Assembly (NCBI GenBank): GCA_030433215.1
Contig: JAUIMC010000005.1
Location: 124,001-188,000 of the forward strand
Reading direction: 5' to 3'
DNA length: 64,000 nucleotides
Source of the DNA: Alphaproteobacteria bacterium
GTDB lineage: Bacteria; Pseudomonadota; Alphaproteobacteria; Caulobacterales; Parvularculaceae
The notes beneath the pieces are model-generated. The model saw nothing but the letters and a program-made list of their open reading frames with translations, had not been told where the DNA came from and did no database searches. The position numbers were made by a program, and so were the translations under genes. Positions 53,367 through 61,623 of this stretch are shown piece after piece. Within the stretch, counting starts at the first letter, position 1. Every line of letters begins with the position of its first letter.

Positions 53367-54775
53367 CACGGACCATCAAGGCCGATCTCTGCATCATCGG
53401 CGCAGGCTCCGGCGGACTTTCGGTCGCGGCGGGCGCCGCCATGCTCGGGCGTAATGTCGTGCTTATCGAACGCGGCGCCATGGGCGGCGACTGCCTCAAT
53501 ACCGGCTGCGTGCCGTCAAAGGCGCTGATCGCCGCGGGCGCGCGCGCACAAGACATGCGCGAGGCGGAAAAATTCGGCATCGCCAGCGTCGAGCCCGCGA
53601 TCGATTTCGCCGCCATTATGGAGCATGTTCACGGCGTCATCGACGCCATCGCCCCCATCGACAGCCAGGAGCGTTTCGAGGGCCTCGGCGTGACGGTCCT
53701 GAGAGAGCACGCCTCCTTCACCGGCCCGCGCGAAGTCAAAGCCGGCGACGCCATCGTCAAGGCGAAGCATTTCGTCATCGCTACAGGATCGCAGCCCTTC
53801 ATCCCGCCCATCGCTGGCCTCGAAACCGTTCCCTACTTCACCAACGAAACCATTTTCGAGAACCGCCAACGCCCCGGTCATCTCATTGTCATTGGCGGCG
53901 GCCCCATCGGCGTTGAAATGGCGCAGGCCCATGCCCGCCTCGGCGCAAGAGTGACGATCATCGAGGGCGGACGAATTCTGAGCCGCGAAGATCCCGAACT
54001 CGTCGAGGTCTTGCGCGCGCGGTTTGTGCGCGAAGGCGTCGAGATTATCGAAGACGCCAAAGCGGAAAAAATAGCAAAGACGGAGAACGGGATCAGCGTC
54101 TCCCTCGGCGCGCGCGCGATAGAAGGCTCGCATCTCCTGACCGCCGTCGGCCGAAAGCCGGTCGTCGCAGGATTGAATCTCGAAGCAGCGAATGTCGCCT
54201 ATGACGAAAAGGGCCTAAAAACCGACAGCCGCCTCAGAACCACGAACAAACGCATCTATGGGGCGGGCGATGTCGCCGGCGGGCGCCAGTTCACGCATGT
54301 GGCCGGCTATCACGCCTCGGTTCTGATCCGGAATATTCTCTTCAAGATGCCCGCGAAGAACGCCGAGCACCTCGCTCCCCGCGTCACCTATTGCGATCCC
54401 GAACTCGCCCATGTGGGCCTCACGGAGCAGGAAGCGCGCGAGCGCCATGGCGAAATCAGGGTCGCCCGCTGGCCCTTCACGAAAAACGACCGCGCCGAAG
54501 CCGAGCGCGACACGGAAGGCTTCGTCAAAGTCGTGACCGACAAAAAGGGCCGCATCCTGGGGGCGAGCATCGTGGGCGACAACGCCGGGGACCTTCTCCA
54601 GCCCTGGATTCTCGCCCTGTCCTCGAAGCTCAAAATCCGCGATTTCACGGCCATGATAGCGCCTTATCCCACGCGCGGCGAGGCCAGCAAGCGCGCCGCC
54701 GGGGACTGGTATGGCGAGAAACTCTTTTCGCCGGGCGCACGAAGGCTTATCTCTCTTCTTTCGATCTTCGATTAG
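53363..54775 (+). CDS. MerA/Lpd-like FAD-dependent disulfide oxidoreductase
   Basis: 470 residues. FAD-binding GAGSGGLSVAAGAAML, redox-active disulfide GGDCLNTGCVPSKALI, NAD(P)-binding VIGGGPIGVEMAQAHARLG, second FAD motif GAGDVAGG. The C-terminal dimer domain ends with IAPYPTRGE, where dihydrolipoamide dehydrogenases have the catalytic His-Pro pair, so it is not a standard Lpd. It lacks the N-terminal heavy-metal domain of MerA. The electron acceptor is unknown; membrane coupling through the adjoining TVP38 protein is an inference. Confidence 0.9.
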   Translation: MTRTIKADLCIIGAGSGGLSVAAGAAMLGRNVVLIERGAMGGDCLNTGCVPSKALIAAGARAQDMREAEKFGIASVEPAIDFAAIMEHVHGVIDAIAPIDSQERFEGLGVTVLREHASFTGPREVKAGDAIVKAKHFVIATGSQPFIPPIAGLETVPYFTNETIFENRQRPGHLIVIGGGPIGVEMAQAHARLGARVTIIEGGRILSREDPELVEVLRARFVREGVEIIEDAKAEKIAKTENGISVSLGARAIEGSHLLTAVGRKPVVAGLNLEAANVAYDEKGLKTDSRLRTTNKRIYGAGDVAGGRQFTHVAGYHASVLIRNILFKMPAKNAEHLAPRVTYCDPELAHVGLTEQEARERHGEIRVARWPFTKNDRAEAERDTEGFVKVVTDKKGRILGASIVGDNAGDLLQPWILALSSKLKIRDFTAMIAPYPTRGEASKRAAGDWYGEKLFSPGARRLISLLSIFD

Positions 54776-54781
54776 AGCCTC

Positions 54782-56191
54782 ATGTCCGCTGCCGCCAAAC
54801 GATCGCTGTCCACCAAACTCCTGCTGCTGACGATCGTTTTCGTGTTCGTGGCGGAATTCGTCGTGCTCGTTCCCTCCATCGCCAAACAAAGGCAGGACTG
54901 GTTCAATCTTCGCTTCGAAGAAGCCTATCTGGCGAGTCTTGCGCTGGAGGGCCCGCGCGAAGCGGCGGCGGACGAAACGCTGGTGCGCCAGCTTTTTAAT
55001 ACGGCGAACATTCTCGGCGTCACGATAAACCGGGAAGACATGCGCATGCTGATCCTCGCGCCTGAAATCAATCCGCACGGCGCGCCGGACATCGTGACCG
55101 TGGACCTCACCGGAGAAAACTGGTTCGACCTCATCGCCAACGCCTGGGGCACCATGCTGTCGGACGGCGATCATCTCATTCAGGCGACCGGCGCGCCGCA
55201 ATTCGCGCCCAGCCAGACCGTCGACATCATCGTCTCGCAACAGGCGCTGCGCGAAGACCTTCTTTCCTATGCCCGCAACATCTTTCTTCTGTCGCTTATC
55301 ATTTCGACGCTGACGGCAGGCTTCGTCTACTGGACGCTCAACCGCATGATCGTCTGGCCGGTGAAACGCCTCACCGCCAACATCACCGCCTTCGACGCCG
55401 ATCCCGAAAACGCTCAAGGCATCCTGACGCCGTCGGGCCGCGGCGATGAAATCGGCGCGGCGGAGGAAAGCCTCGCCGCCATGGAAAAGAGCGTGCGCGG
55501 CCTTCTAGGGGAGCGGCGCCGCCTCGCCGCGCTCGGGGCCGGCATTTCCAAGATCAGCCATGATCTCAGAAACATTCTCGCCTCGGCGCAGCTGATGTCC
55601 GACAGGCTCGCCAAATCCGACGACCCGAGCGTCCGGAAGCTGGCGCCGAAACTCATCTCGGCGCTCGACCGCGCCATCGGCCTCAGCCGCGATACGCTGA
55701 CCTATGGCCGGATGGAAACGCGGATGCTCGACAAATCGCCCATTCCCTTGCGCGAGCTCGTAGAGGAAGTCTTCGAGGACACAGCGGCCATGGGGATCAC
55801 GCCGGAGAACAATACGCCGGACGATCTGGTCGTCATCGCCGACCGCACGCATCTTTATCGCACGCTGTTCAACCTGGTGCGCAACGCCACCGAAGCGATG
55901 ACCGGCGGGGTCCAACAGAACGGAGCGGACGCGATCGGCAAGGTCAGCATCGATGTCGAAATCGACGGCCGCTATGTCCTGATCACCATCGCGGACACAG
56001 GCCCCGGCCTTCCCGATCACGCCAGGGAGGATCTGTTCGAGCCGTTCAAAGGCTCGCAAAAGCCCGGCGGCTCCGGCCTCGGCGTCGCCATCGCCGCGGA
56101 AATCGCGCGCGCTCATGGCGGCGCGCTGACGCTTCATAAAAGCGATGAAGACGGCGCAGCCTTTCGCCTGCGCCTGCCTCAGGAAGGCTAG
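54782..56191 (+). CDS. Membrane sensor histidine kinase
   Basis: 469 residues. Membrane segments at about 11-32 and 160-185 enclose a periplasmic sensor of about 125 residues; a HAMP-like linker follows (WPVKRLTANITAFDADP). The phosphoacceptor H260 is in KISHDLRNILASAQL; the ATPase has NLVRNATEAM and DTGPGLPDHAREDLFEPF, with GGSGLGVAIA. It follows the flavoprotein after 6 bases in one operon with TVP38, so it may sense a state linked to that pair. No response regulator gene is adjacent. Confidence 0.92.
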   Translation: MSAAAKRSLSTKLLLLTIVFVFVAEFVVLVPSIAKQRQDWFNLRFEEAYLASLALEGPREAAADETLVRQLFNTANILGVTINREDMRMLILAPEINPHGAPDIVTVDLTGENWFDLIANAWGTMLSDGDHLIQATGAPQFAPSQTVDIIVSQQALREDLLSYARNIFLLSLIISTLTAGFVYWTLNRMIVWPVKRLTANITAFDADPENAQGILTPSGRGDEIGAAEESLAAMEKSVRGLLGERRRLAALGAGISKISHDLRNILASAQLMSDRLAKSDDPSVRKLAPKLISALDRAIGLSRDTLTYGRMETRMLDKSPIPLRELVEEVFEDTAAMGITPENNTPDDLVVIADRTHLYRTLFNLVRNATEAMTGGVQQNGADAIGKVSIDVEIDGRYVLITIADTGPGLPDHAREDLFEPFKGSQKPGGSGLGVAIAAEIARAHGGALTLHKSDEDGAAFRLRLPQEG

Positions 56192-58030
56192 CTATTCCGT
56201 ATCCACCTCGCCGGTCCGCCAGACGCCTTCCCGGCGCGGATCGGCGCCGCCCTCGAAAGAGCCGTCCGGCAAGCGCTTGAACGCATGGACGCCGCTGTTG
56301 AGACCGCGAACCTCAACCGGGTGTCCCATGGCCTTCAGGGCTTCGACGATCTGCGAATCGAAGCCCTCTTCCTCCAGCAGCGGGGCGCCGCGCGGATAAA
56401 CGGCGTTCGGATAATCGATGGCCGCCTGGGTCTCCATGTCCCAGTCGATCATCGCGATCAGGGTTTTCGCCACATAGCCGATGATCGCCGGCCCGCCCGG
56501 CGAGCCGAGCGCAGCCCAGACCTCGCCGTCGCCGTCAAAGACCATGGCCGGCGACATGGAGCTGCGCGGGCGCTTGCCCGGCGCGACCGCATTGGCGACC
56601 GGCTTGCCGTCGCGCACCGGCAGGAAGGAAAAGTCCGTAAGCTGATTATTGAGCACCATGCCCGCCGCCATCAGATGGCTGCCGAAGGCGAACTCGACCG
56701 TCGTCGTCATCGAGACCACATTGCCCTTCGCGTCGACGATGACGAAATGGCTGGTCGAGGGCGGCTCCGGCGAGGCGTCGGCGCCGTAACGTTTCCACTT
56801 GCCGGCGCCGTCTTCGATATCATAAGCGGAAGGGTCGCCCGCCTCGACGCTTTCCGCCGCCATCGCCTTGTCGATCAGCGCCGCGCGCGCTTCCAGATAG
56901 GCCGGGTTCAAAAGCCCGGCGATCACCGCTTCCGGCGACAGCCCTTCTTCCGACAGGTGTTCATTGTCGGCGAGATATTCATTGCGGTCCGCATAAGCGA
57001 GGCGCGAGGCCTCAAACAGAAGATGCAGCGCCTCGACGGACCCGGCGCCCGCGCCAGCCATGTCAAACGGCTCGAGAAGCGCAAGGATCTGCAACAGCGT
57101 CACGCCGCCGGAGCTCGGCGGCGCCATGGAGCACACCTGATAGGCGCGATACGGCCCGCACACCGGGTCAAGCTTCTCCGCCGTGTAGGCTTTCAGATCT
57201 TCTAGCGTCATGCCGCCGGGGTTCGGCGCGCCATTCACCGCGTCGACGATCGCCTCAGCGATGGGCCCTTCATAGAACGCTTCGGCGCCGCCCTCAGCGA
57301 CGGTTTTCAGGGTTTCGGCGTAGGCGGGGTTTTTCAGCACATGACCGACCGGCCAGGGCGCGCCGTCTTCGTCATAGAAATAGGCCGCCGCCGCGGGCAG
57401 CTGCTTCAGACGCGGAATGCGTTGCAGGAGATCGTTGAGCCGCGGGGACACTTCAAAACCGTTTTCAGAAAGCGCAATCGCCGTTTCGAAATTTTCCGCC
57501 CAGGCAAGCTCGCCATGCGCCTCATGGGCCATTTCCAGCATGCGCACCGCCCCCGGCACGCCGACGGAAAGACCGCCGACCACGGCGTCGTAAAACCCCA
57601 TGGGGGTTCCGTCCTCCTTGAGAAAGCGCTCCGGCGTCGCGGAAGCCGGCGCGGTCTCGCGGCCGCTATAGGTCTCGAGCGTGTCGGTTTCCGCATCATA
57701 ATGAAGCATAAAGGCGCCGCCGCCGAGGCCGGAAGATTGCGGTTCCACAAGCCCCAGCACCGTCTGGGTGGCAATCGCCGCATCCGCCGCCGAGCCGCCT
57801 TTCCTGAGGATCTCGGCGCCAGCCTCCGCCGCATAAGGATTGGCGGCCGCGATGAACCAGCGGCCCGTCCCGGCCGGGGCGTCCGGCGCGGCGGCGCTCT
57901 CCGCTCCGGCCTCCGGCGCCGCCGCGCTTTCCCGGGGGGCGTCCGCGCCCTCCCGGCCGCAAGCGGCCGCCAGCGCTCCCGCCAGGATCACCGCCGCCGT
58001 CGTCAAAACCCGTTTCATGCCGATTGTCAT
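56192..58030 (-). CDS. Lipoprotein gamma-glutamyltransferase
   Basis: 612 residues; the start is at 58030 (AGGCGGGG upstream) or the ATG at 58018. Signal with lipobox LAAAC (lipidated Cys about 24), followed by an Ala/Glu/Pro-rich tether. GGT fold: GGSAADAAIATQTVLGLVEPQSSGLGGGAF, MAPPSSGGVTLLQ. The autoproteolysis and nucleophile Thr is T426 in STSHFVIVD, and SPGGPAIIGYV follows. It splits the gamma-glutamyl bond of glutathione and related peptides at the membrane surface. Convergent and directly adjacent to the kinase. Confidence 0.92.
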   Translation of the reverse strand: MTIGMKRVLTTAAVILAGALAAACGREGADAPRESAAAPEAGAESAAAPDAPAGTGRWFIAAANPYAAEAGAEILRKGGSAADAAIATQTVLGLVEPQSSGLGGGAFMLHYDAETDTLETYSGRETAPASATPERFLKEDGTPMGFYDAVVGGLSVGVPGAVRMLEMAHEAHGELAWAENFETAIALSENGFEVSPRLNDLLQRIPRLKQLPAAAAYFYDEDGAPWPVGHVLKNPAYAETLKTVAEGGAEAFYEGPIAEAIVDAVNGAPNPGGMTLEDLKAYTAEKLDPVCGPYRAYQVCSMAPPSSGGVTLLQILALLEPFDMAGAGAGSVEALHLLFEASRLAYADRNEYLADNEHLSEEGLSPEAVIAGLLNPAYLEARAALIDKAMAAESVEAGDPSAYDIEDGAGKWKRYGADASPEPPSTSHFVIVDAKGNVVSMTTTVEFAFGSHLMAAGMVLNNQLTDFSFLPVRDGKPVANAVAPGKRPRSSMSPAMVFDGDGEVWAALGSPGGPAIIGYVAKTLIAMIDWDMETQAAIDYPNAVYPRGAPLLEEEGFDSQIVEALKAMGHPVEVRGLNSGVHAFKRLPDGSFEGGADPRREGVWRTGEVDTE

Positions 58031-58281
58031 CGTGGCCCCGCCTGTCTCGTCTTCGCTACCGCAACATTCTTACGCGAGGATGCGCGGCCTTTCGACCCCA
58101 ATCTTCCAGCGCATCGGCGACGAGCCGGCCTTGGCCGCCCGCGCCAGCCGCTCGGGAGCGGCTGAAAACTGCCGCAAATCAGCCGCCTGAGGGAAAGACC
58201 AGGAGATCGCCCCGGGGCGCTTGCATTTGCGCCCGTGTTGAGGTTAAACCCGCGCTTCCGCGCCGCCTTGGCGGCCGGCGA

Positions 58282-58358
58282 GCACCCGTAGCTCAGCTGG
58301 ATAGAGCACCAGACTACGAATCTGGGGGTCTGAGGTTCGAATCCTCACGGGTGCGCCA
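58282..58358 (+). tRNA. tRNA-Arg (anticodon ACG)
   Basis: 77 bases including encoded CCA. Acceptor stem GCACCCG pairs with CGGGTGC, D arm with AGCTCAGCTGGATAGAGC, anticodon loop CTACGAA between CCAGA and TCTGG, T arm TGAGG-TTCGAAT-CCTCA. The anticodon ACG (wobble A to I) reads CGU, CGC and CGA. AT-richer accessory genes start right after it. Confidence 0.97.
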
Positions 58359-58405
58359 TTTTCAGCTAAAAACATTTCATTAATTACGCCACAGATGCGA
58401 ATAAA

Positions 58406-59308
58406 TTACTTTTCGCTGCTCGGCGTCTCTGCGGAGACATTGGGTTTCGAAGCCGCAATGATCGCCTGCGCTTCTTCGCAAAGCTCCTCGATAAGGGTTG
58501 GATCGCCAACAGATTTTAAATACACCGCAAAATCTTTTCCGGATCCGATTTTTTCGCTGGTGAGAACAATTTTCTCTGTCAGGCGCACAAAGTCTTTGAG
58601 ATCGTCTTTAAAGAATATGGCGCAAAGAAAAGGATATCGATTACGATAGCATCCAATCACAACCCATCGCCAGAATAAAAGAACGTCTTTGTCGAGAAGA
58701 ACGTGCGTTTCCATTGCCCGCACAATACGGCGAATCCATCCGAGGTAACGGTGAAGTGCGGTGAGGCTGACTTCAGCGTCTACGCTTACTGACTTCGATG
58801 ACTCGACAAACAGAACCGTCCGTTCACCATCACGGTAATTCCATTCGCGATTGGTTCCATCCCGCCACACTGTATTCCGATCACAAGCGGAAAGAAGTTT
58901 TGTGCGCAAGACCTTTCCCTGTGAATCGATCTCATGGACACTGTCACTGTCGAGAATCTGGAGAATTTTTTCGTCCAGGTCAGCCGTCAACTGAAGCCGT
59001 TCAAGGGAAAGTTGTTGCGCCGCCTGACGTTGTTGATTGCGCATCACCATGAGATAAGCAAAACAGGCGACCCAAGCTGTGCCAAGCGCCGTGACGCCGT
59101 AATTGATAATGCTAAAGGCAAGCTGCTCGCGGGTTTCCGATTCAGGGAGGATGGCTTCGCTGTGGTCATCGGGGGGCCAGGTCGTATTGAGTAACGTCTC
59201 GAACAGAAAATTTGCCTGGCCCGAGAGCACGGCAAGCCCAAGATGAATAAATGCAAGGGTGATCAGGATGAGAAGGGACGTGGCGACCCAGCGCAGTGTA
59301 GTGTCCAT
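58406..59308 (-). CDS. Hypothetical two-helix membrane protein, AT-richer islet
   Basis: 300 residues. Two membrane segments (about 8-30 and 66-88), a coiled-coil-like stretch (NQQRQAAQQLSLERLQLTADL), then a cytoplasmic helical domain. No family recognised. ATG preceded by GAAGGG. Codon use is visibly AT-richer than the chromosome on either side. It lies right after tRNA-Arg, a common place for foreign genes, and 2 bases after a small gene. Confidence 0.7.
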   Translation of the reverse strand: MDTTLRWVATSLLILITLAFIHLGLAVLSGQANFLFETLLNTTWPPDDHSEAILPESETREQLAFSIINYGVTALGTAWVACFAYLMVMRNQQRQAAQQLSLERLQLTADLDEKILQILDSDSVHEIDSQGKVLRTKLLSACDRNTVWRDGTNREWNYRDGERTVLFVESSKSVSVDAEVSLTALHRYLGWIRRIVRAMETHVLLDKDVLLFWRWVVIGCYRNRYPFLCAIFFKDDLKDFVRLTEKIVLTSEKIGSGKDFAVYLKSVGDPTLIEELCEEAQAIIAASKPNVSAETPSSEK

Positions 59309-59310
59309 AG

Positions 59311-59516
59311 TTAACCCTTCTCAATGGCGAACATTCTGAATACGATTACTTGGCAGCGATTCGGGCGTTCTATCAGCGAAATTGTCCGACCGTATTGTAC
59401 GTGCATTGTTGAAAACCAACCTTCGCCATTATCGCGATGATCAACCTGATGATAAGGCTGAAGACGCCCCGGCACATAGCCGCGCCATGGCAAACCGGAC
59501 AAGTCTTTCGCGCCAT
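59311..59516 (-). pseudogene. Possible frameshifted small zinc-ribbon-like gene
   Basis: A very strong Shine-Dalgarno (AAGGAGGAGG) precedes an ATG at 59516 whose frame reads MARKTCPVCHGA and then stops early. The frame one base away, from about 59481, reads GYVPGRLQPYHQVDHRDNG and stays open to 59311. Joining them at 59481 gives a CPVCHGAGYVPG start, a DnaJ-like CxxCxGxG ribbon, on a 70-residue protein. Either a one-base loss broke the gene, or the downstream frame is a separate 63-residue gene from TTG 59502. It sits 2 bases before the membrane protein gene. Confidence 0.4.
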
Positions 59517-59581
59517 CTCCCGCCTCCTCCTTGGCGTAAGCGAGATTTTACGAGGCGCGGCATAATTGATAGTCGGTATAT

Positions 59582-59905
59582 ATGAAAAAGAAAATTTCAG
59601 GCGGTCTGGTACACGAACTTCCTGCTGACCTGGTCAATGCGCTGACCGAGACAAAAGAAATTACGAACCTCTGGGAAAACCTGACGCCGATCGCCAGAAA
59701 TGAATTTATTTGTTGGGTTGAGGACGCCAAACAAGAAAAGACGCGCTCAAAGCGGATCAAGCGGACTGTTGAGGAACTCCTCAATGGGCAAAAACGCCCA
59801 TGCTGTTGGGCAGGCTGCGTTCATCGCACCGATAAGAAACCCGGCAAATGGCAGCAGGATGTGTTGATAGACAAAAAGAAAAGCAAGCAGGCGTCAAAGT
59901 TATAA
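59582..59905 (+). CDS. YdeI/OmpD-associated (OmdA) family protein
   Basis: 107 residues. The segment LTPIARNEFICWVEDAKQEKTRSKRIKRTVEELLNGQKRPCC matches the YdeI/OmdA family, linked with resistance to antimicrobial peptides and bacteriocins in enterics. The N-terminal KKKISGGLVHELPADL resembles the usual family start. The ribosome-binding site is weak. It is divergent from the small frameshifted gene and part of the AT-richer islet. Confidence 0.75.
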   Translation: MKKKISGGLVHELPADLVNALTETKEITNLWENLTPIARNEFICWVEDAKQEKTRSKRIKRTVEELLNGQKRPCCWAGCVHRTDKKPGKWQQDVLIDKKKSKQASKL

Positions 59906-59941
59906 GCATTGCTTTCAAACTACCCACTTCCCCCTTTCACA

Positions 59942-59962
59942 TGCGCCGGCGCGCCTTTTTTT
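59942..59962 (+). terminator. Weak terminator after the OmdA-like gene
   Basis: GCGCCGGCGC palindrome followed by GCC and seven T. The stem is short (GCGC-CGGC-GCGC), but the T-run and position 36 bases after the stop fit. Confidence 0.5.
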
Positions 59963-59995
59963 AATTTAAGAACAACTAGTTCGGCCTGAGAGACA

Positions 59996-60016
59996 GCGGG
60001 CCAGTTGCCAGCCCGC
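59996..60016 (-). terminator. Hairpin after the lipoprotein serine hydrolase gene
   Basis: GCGGGC and GCCCGC (6-bp perfect stem, 9-base loop) stand 16 bases beyond the minus-strand stop at 60033. There is no clear T-run, so termination is uncertain. Confidence 0.4.
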
Positions 60017-60032
60017 CGTCTTCCTGCGCCGA

Positions 60033-61478
60033 TTAGGGCGTGTCTTCTTCTGCGGGCGGCGGCCCTTCCCATGTCAGGAGTTGGGCTTCATCGTCGCCGT
60101 TGGAATGAAATTCCATGACGTGCGCTCCATCCTCGGCCCTCACGATTTTGAACCATGTGAGGTTGTTTTTGACAAAGAATACGTCATCGCCGGCCGGCAG
60201 CACTTCGAGGTCTCTCCGGCCCATGCTGCAAAATAATTTGCCGTCTTTCGAATAGAACGTATTGGCGGTTGTCTCGTCCTTTCGATAGACGCCCAAAAGC
60301 GGCTCTAGCGTTTCGGGATCAACCTCCACCGCGGTGAAGACAGGATAGGGATCGCCGAGCGCGAGGGCGGTGAGGCGCTGTCCTGCAAGCCCCGGCGACG
60401 TCGCTGGCCTGTCGGAATTGACAATAACAGCGACGAACAAGTCCTCTTCTGGAACATAGATAGTGCTCGTGAGATAACCGTAGATGCCGCCGCCATGGCC
60501 AATGCTTTTATGCCCGCGCACTTCGGAATTGGACAACCCGAACCCGTAAGGCGTTGTCTCGCCGTTCGAAAGCGTCGTCGGTTCGATCATTTGCGCATAG
60601 CTTTCAGCGCTGACGACTTTGCCGTGGTGCAACGCGTTTCCCCAGGTCGCAAGATCCTTCACGTTGGAAATTAACGCCCCTGCGGCGTTCGGCATGCTCA
60701 TATGGATAATCTGCGCAGGCTTGATCTCATCCTCGCCCGTATAGCCGGTGGCCATTTCCGGCGTTTCGTCTTCAAAAATGCCGGACCGCAAAGTGTCGAG
60801 CATCAAGGGTTGGGCGATCCGGGTATCGATTTCTTCATACCATGCATTGCCCGTTACGGCTTCGATCACAGCGCCAACAAGCACGTAGCCGGAATTATTG
60901 TAGGCAAACCGCGATCCCGGCTCAAAGTCGAGCGGCAGGTCTTTGGTCAGGTCAACCAGCTCTTCGGTCGTGTACTCCAGCCCCGTATTGTCTTCATCAC
61001 TCATGAAGTCCGGAAGTTCCGTGTAGCTTTTAATGCCGGATGTGTGATTGAGGAGCATGCGCACGGTGATTGTCGGCGGGGCGGGAAAATCGGGCAGATA
61101 TTTTGTCATAGGGTCGTCAAGGTTGACTTTTCCCTCTTCGACAAGCTGCATCACGACGGCGGCGGCAAACTGCTTCGTGACCGAACCAATCCGGAAAACC
61201 GAGTCAGGCGTCAATTCTGTATTGGTCTCGACATCCGCGAGCCCTTGCGCGCCCGCAAAGACTGTCTCGCCGTTTCGCGTCACAATAACGGCGCCGCCGG
61301 GACCGTCTGCAGGCCAAGCCGAACGAATGTAGGCTTCCGCCTCTGCCGCGAGGTCGTCCTGCTGGGATGCGGGCTCTGCTTTCTGGGCCGGCTGCGCCGC
61401 GTTCTGGCTCGATTGTTCACCGCAGGCCGCAGGAACAAGAAGTAAAAGACAAACAAATAGACGCATCAAGATTTTCAT
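60033..61478 (-). CDS. Lipoprotein serine hydrolase, class C beta-lactamase fold
   Basis: 481 residues. Signal MKILMRLFVCLLLLVPAACGEQ suggests a lipobox-like site with Cys 19, although Pro at -3 is unusual. SVTKQF gives S99 and K102; YNNSGYVLVG holds the YxN motif; HGGGIYGY replaces the third KTG motif, as in many esterase-type members. A C-terminal extra beta domain of about 100 residues follows, typical of the longer beta-lactamase-related hydrolases. Substrate unknown. Confidence 0.9.
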   Translation of the reverse strand: MKILMRLFVCLLLLVPAACGEQSSQNAAQPAQKAEPASQQDDLAAEAEAYIRSAWPADGPGGAVIVTRNGETVFAGAQGLADVETNTELTPDSVFRIGSVTKQFAAAVVMQLVEEGKVNLDDPMTKYLPDFPAPPTITVRMLLNHTSGIKSYTELPDFMSDEDNTGLEYTTEELVDLTKDLPLDFEPGSRFAYNNSGYVLVGAVIEAVTGNAWYEEIDTRIAQPLMLDTLRSGIFEDETPEMATGYTGEDEIKPAQIIHMSMPNAAGALISNVKDLATWGNALHHGKVVSAESYAQMIEPTTLSNGETTPYGFGLSNSEVRGHKSIGHGGGIYGYLTSTIYVPEEDLFVAVIVNSDRPATSPGLAGQRLTALALGDPYPVFTAVEVDPETLEPLLGVYRKDETTANTFYSKDGKLFCSMGRRDLEVLPAGDDVFFVKNNLTWFKIVRAEDGAHVMEFHSNGDDEAQLLTWEGPPPAEEDTP

Positions 61479-61623
61479 TTGGAACCCCTCTCTATTGGAA
61501 AATCGTGCTGGGTGAATCGCTCCGGTTTTATTTTGCCGACTTCAGGCCGGAGCTGCGCTCTTGGAGCCGGCATGAACAGCGCGCTGACCTTTTGCAGTTT
61601 GCGAACTATTTCTCGAATGACGC

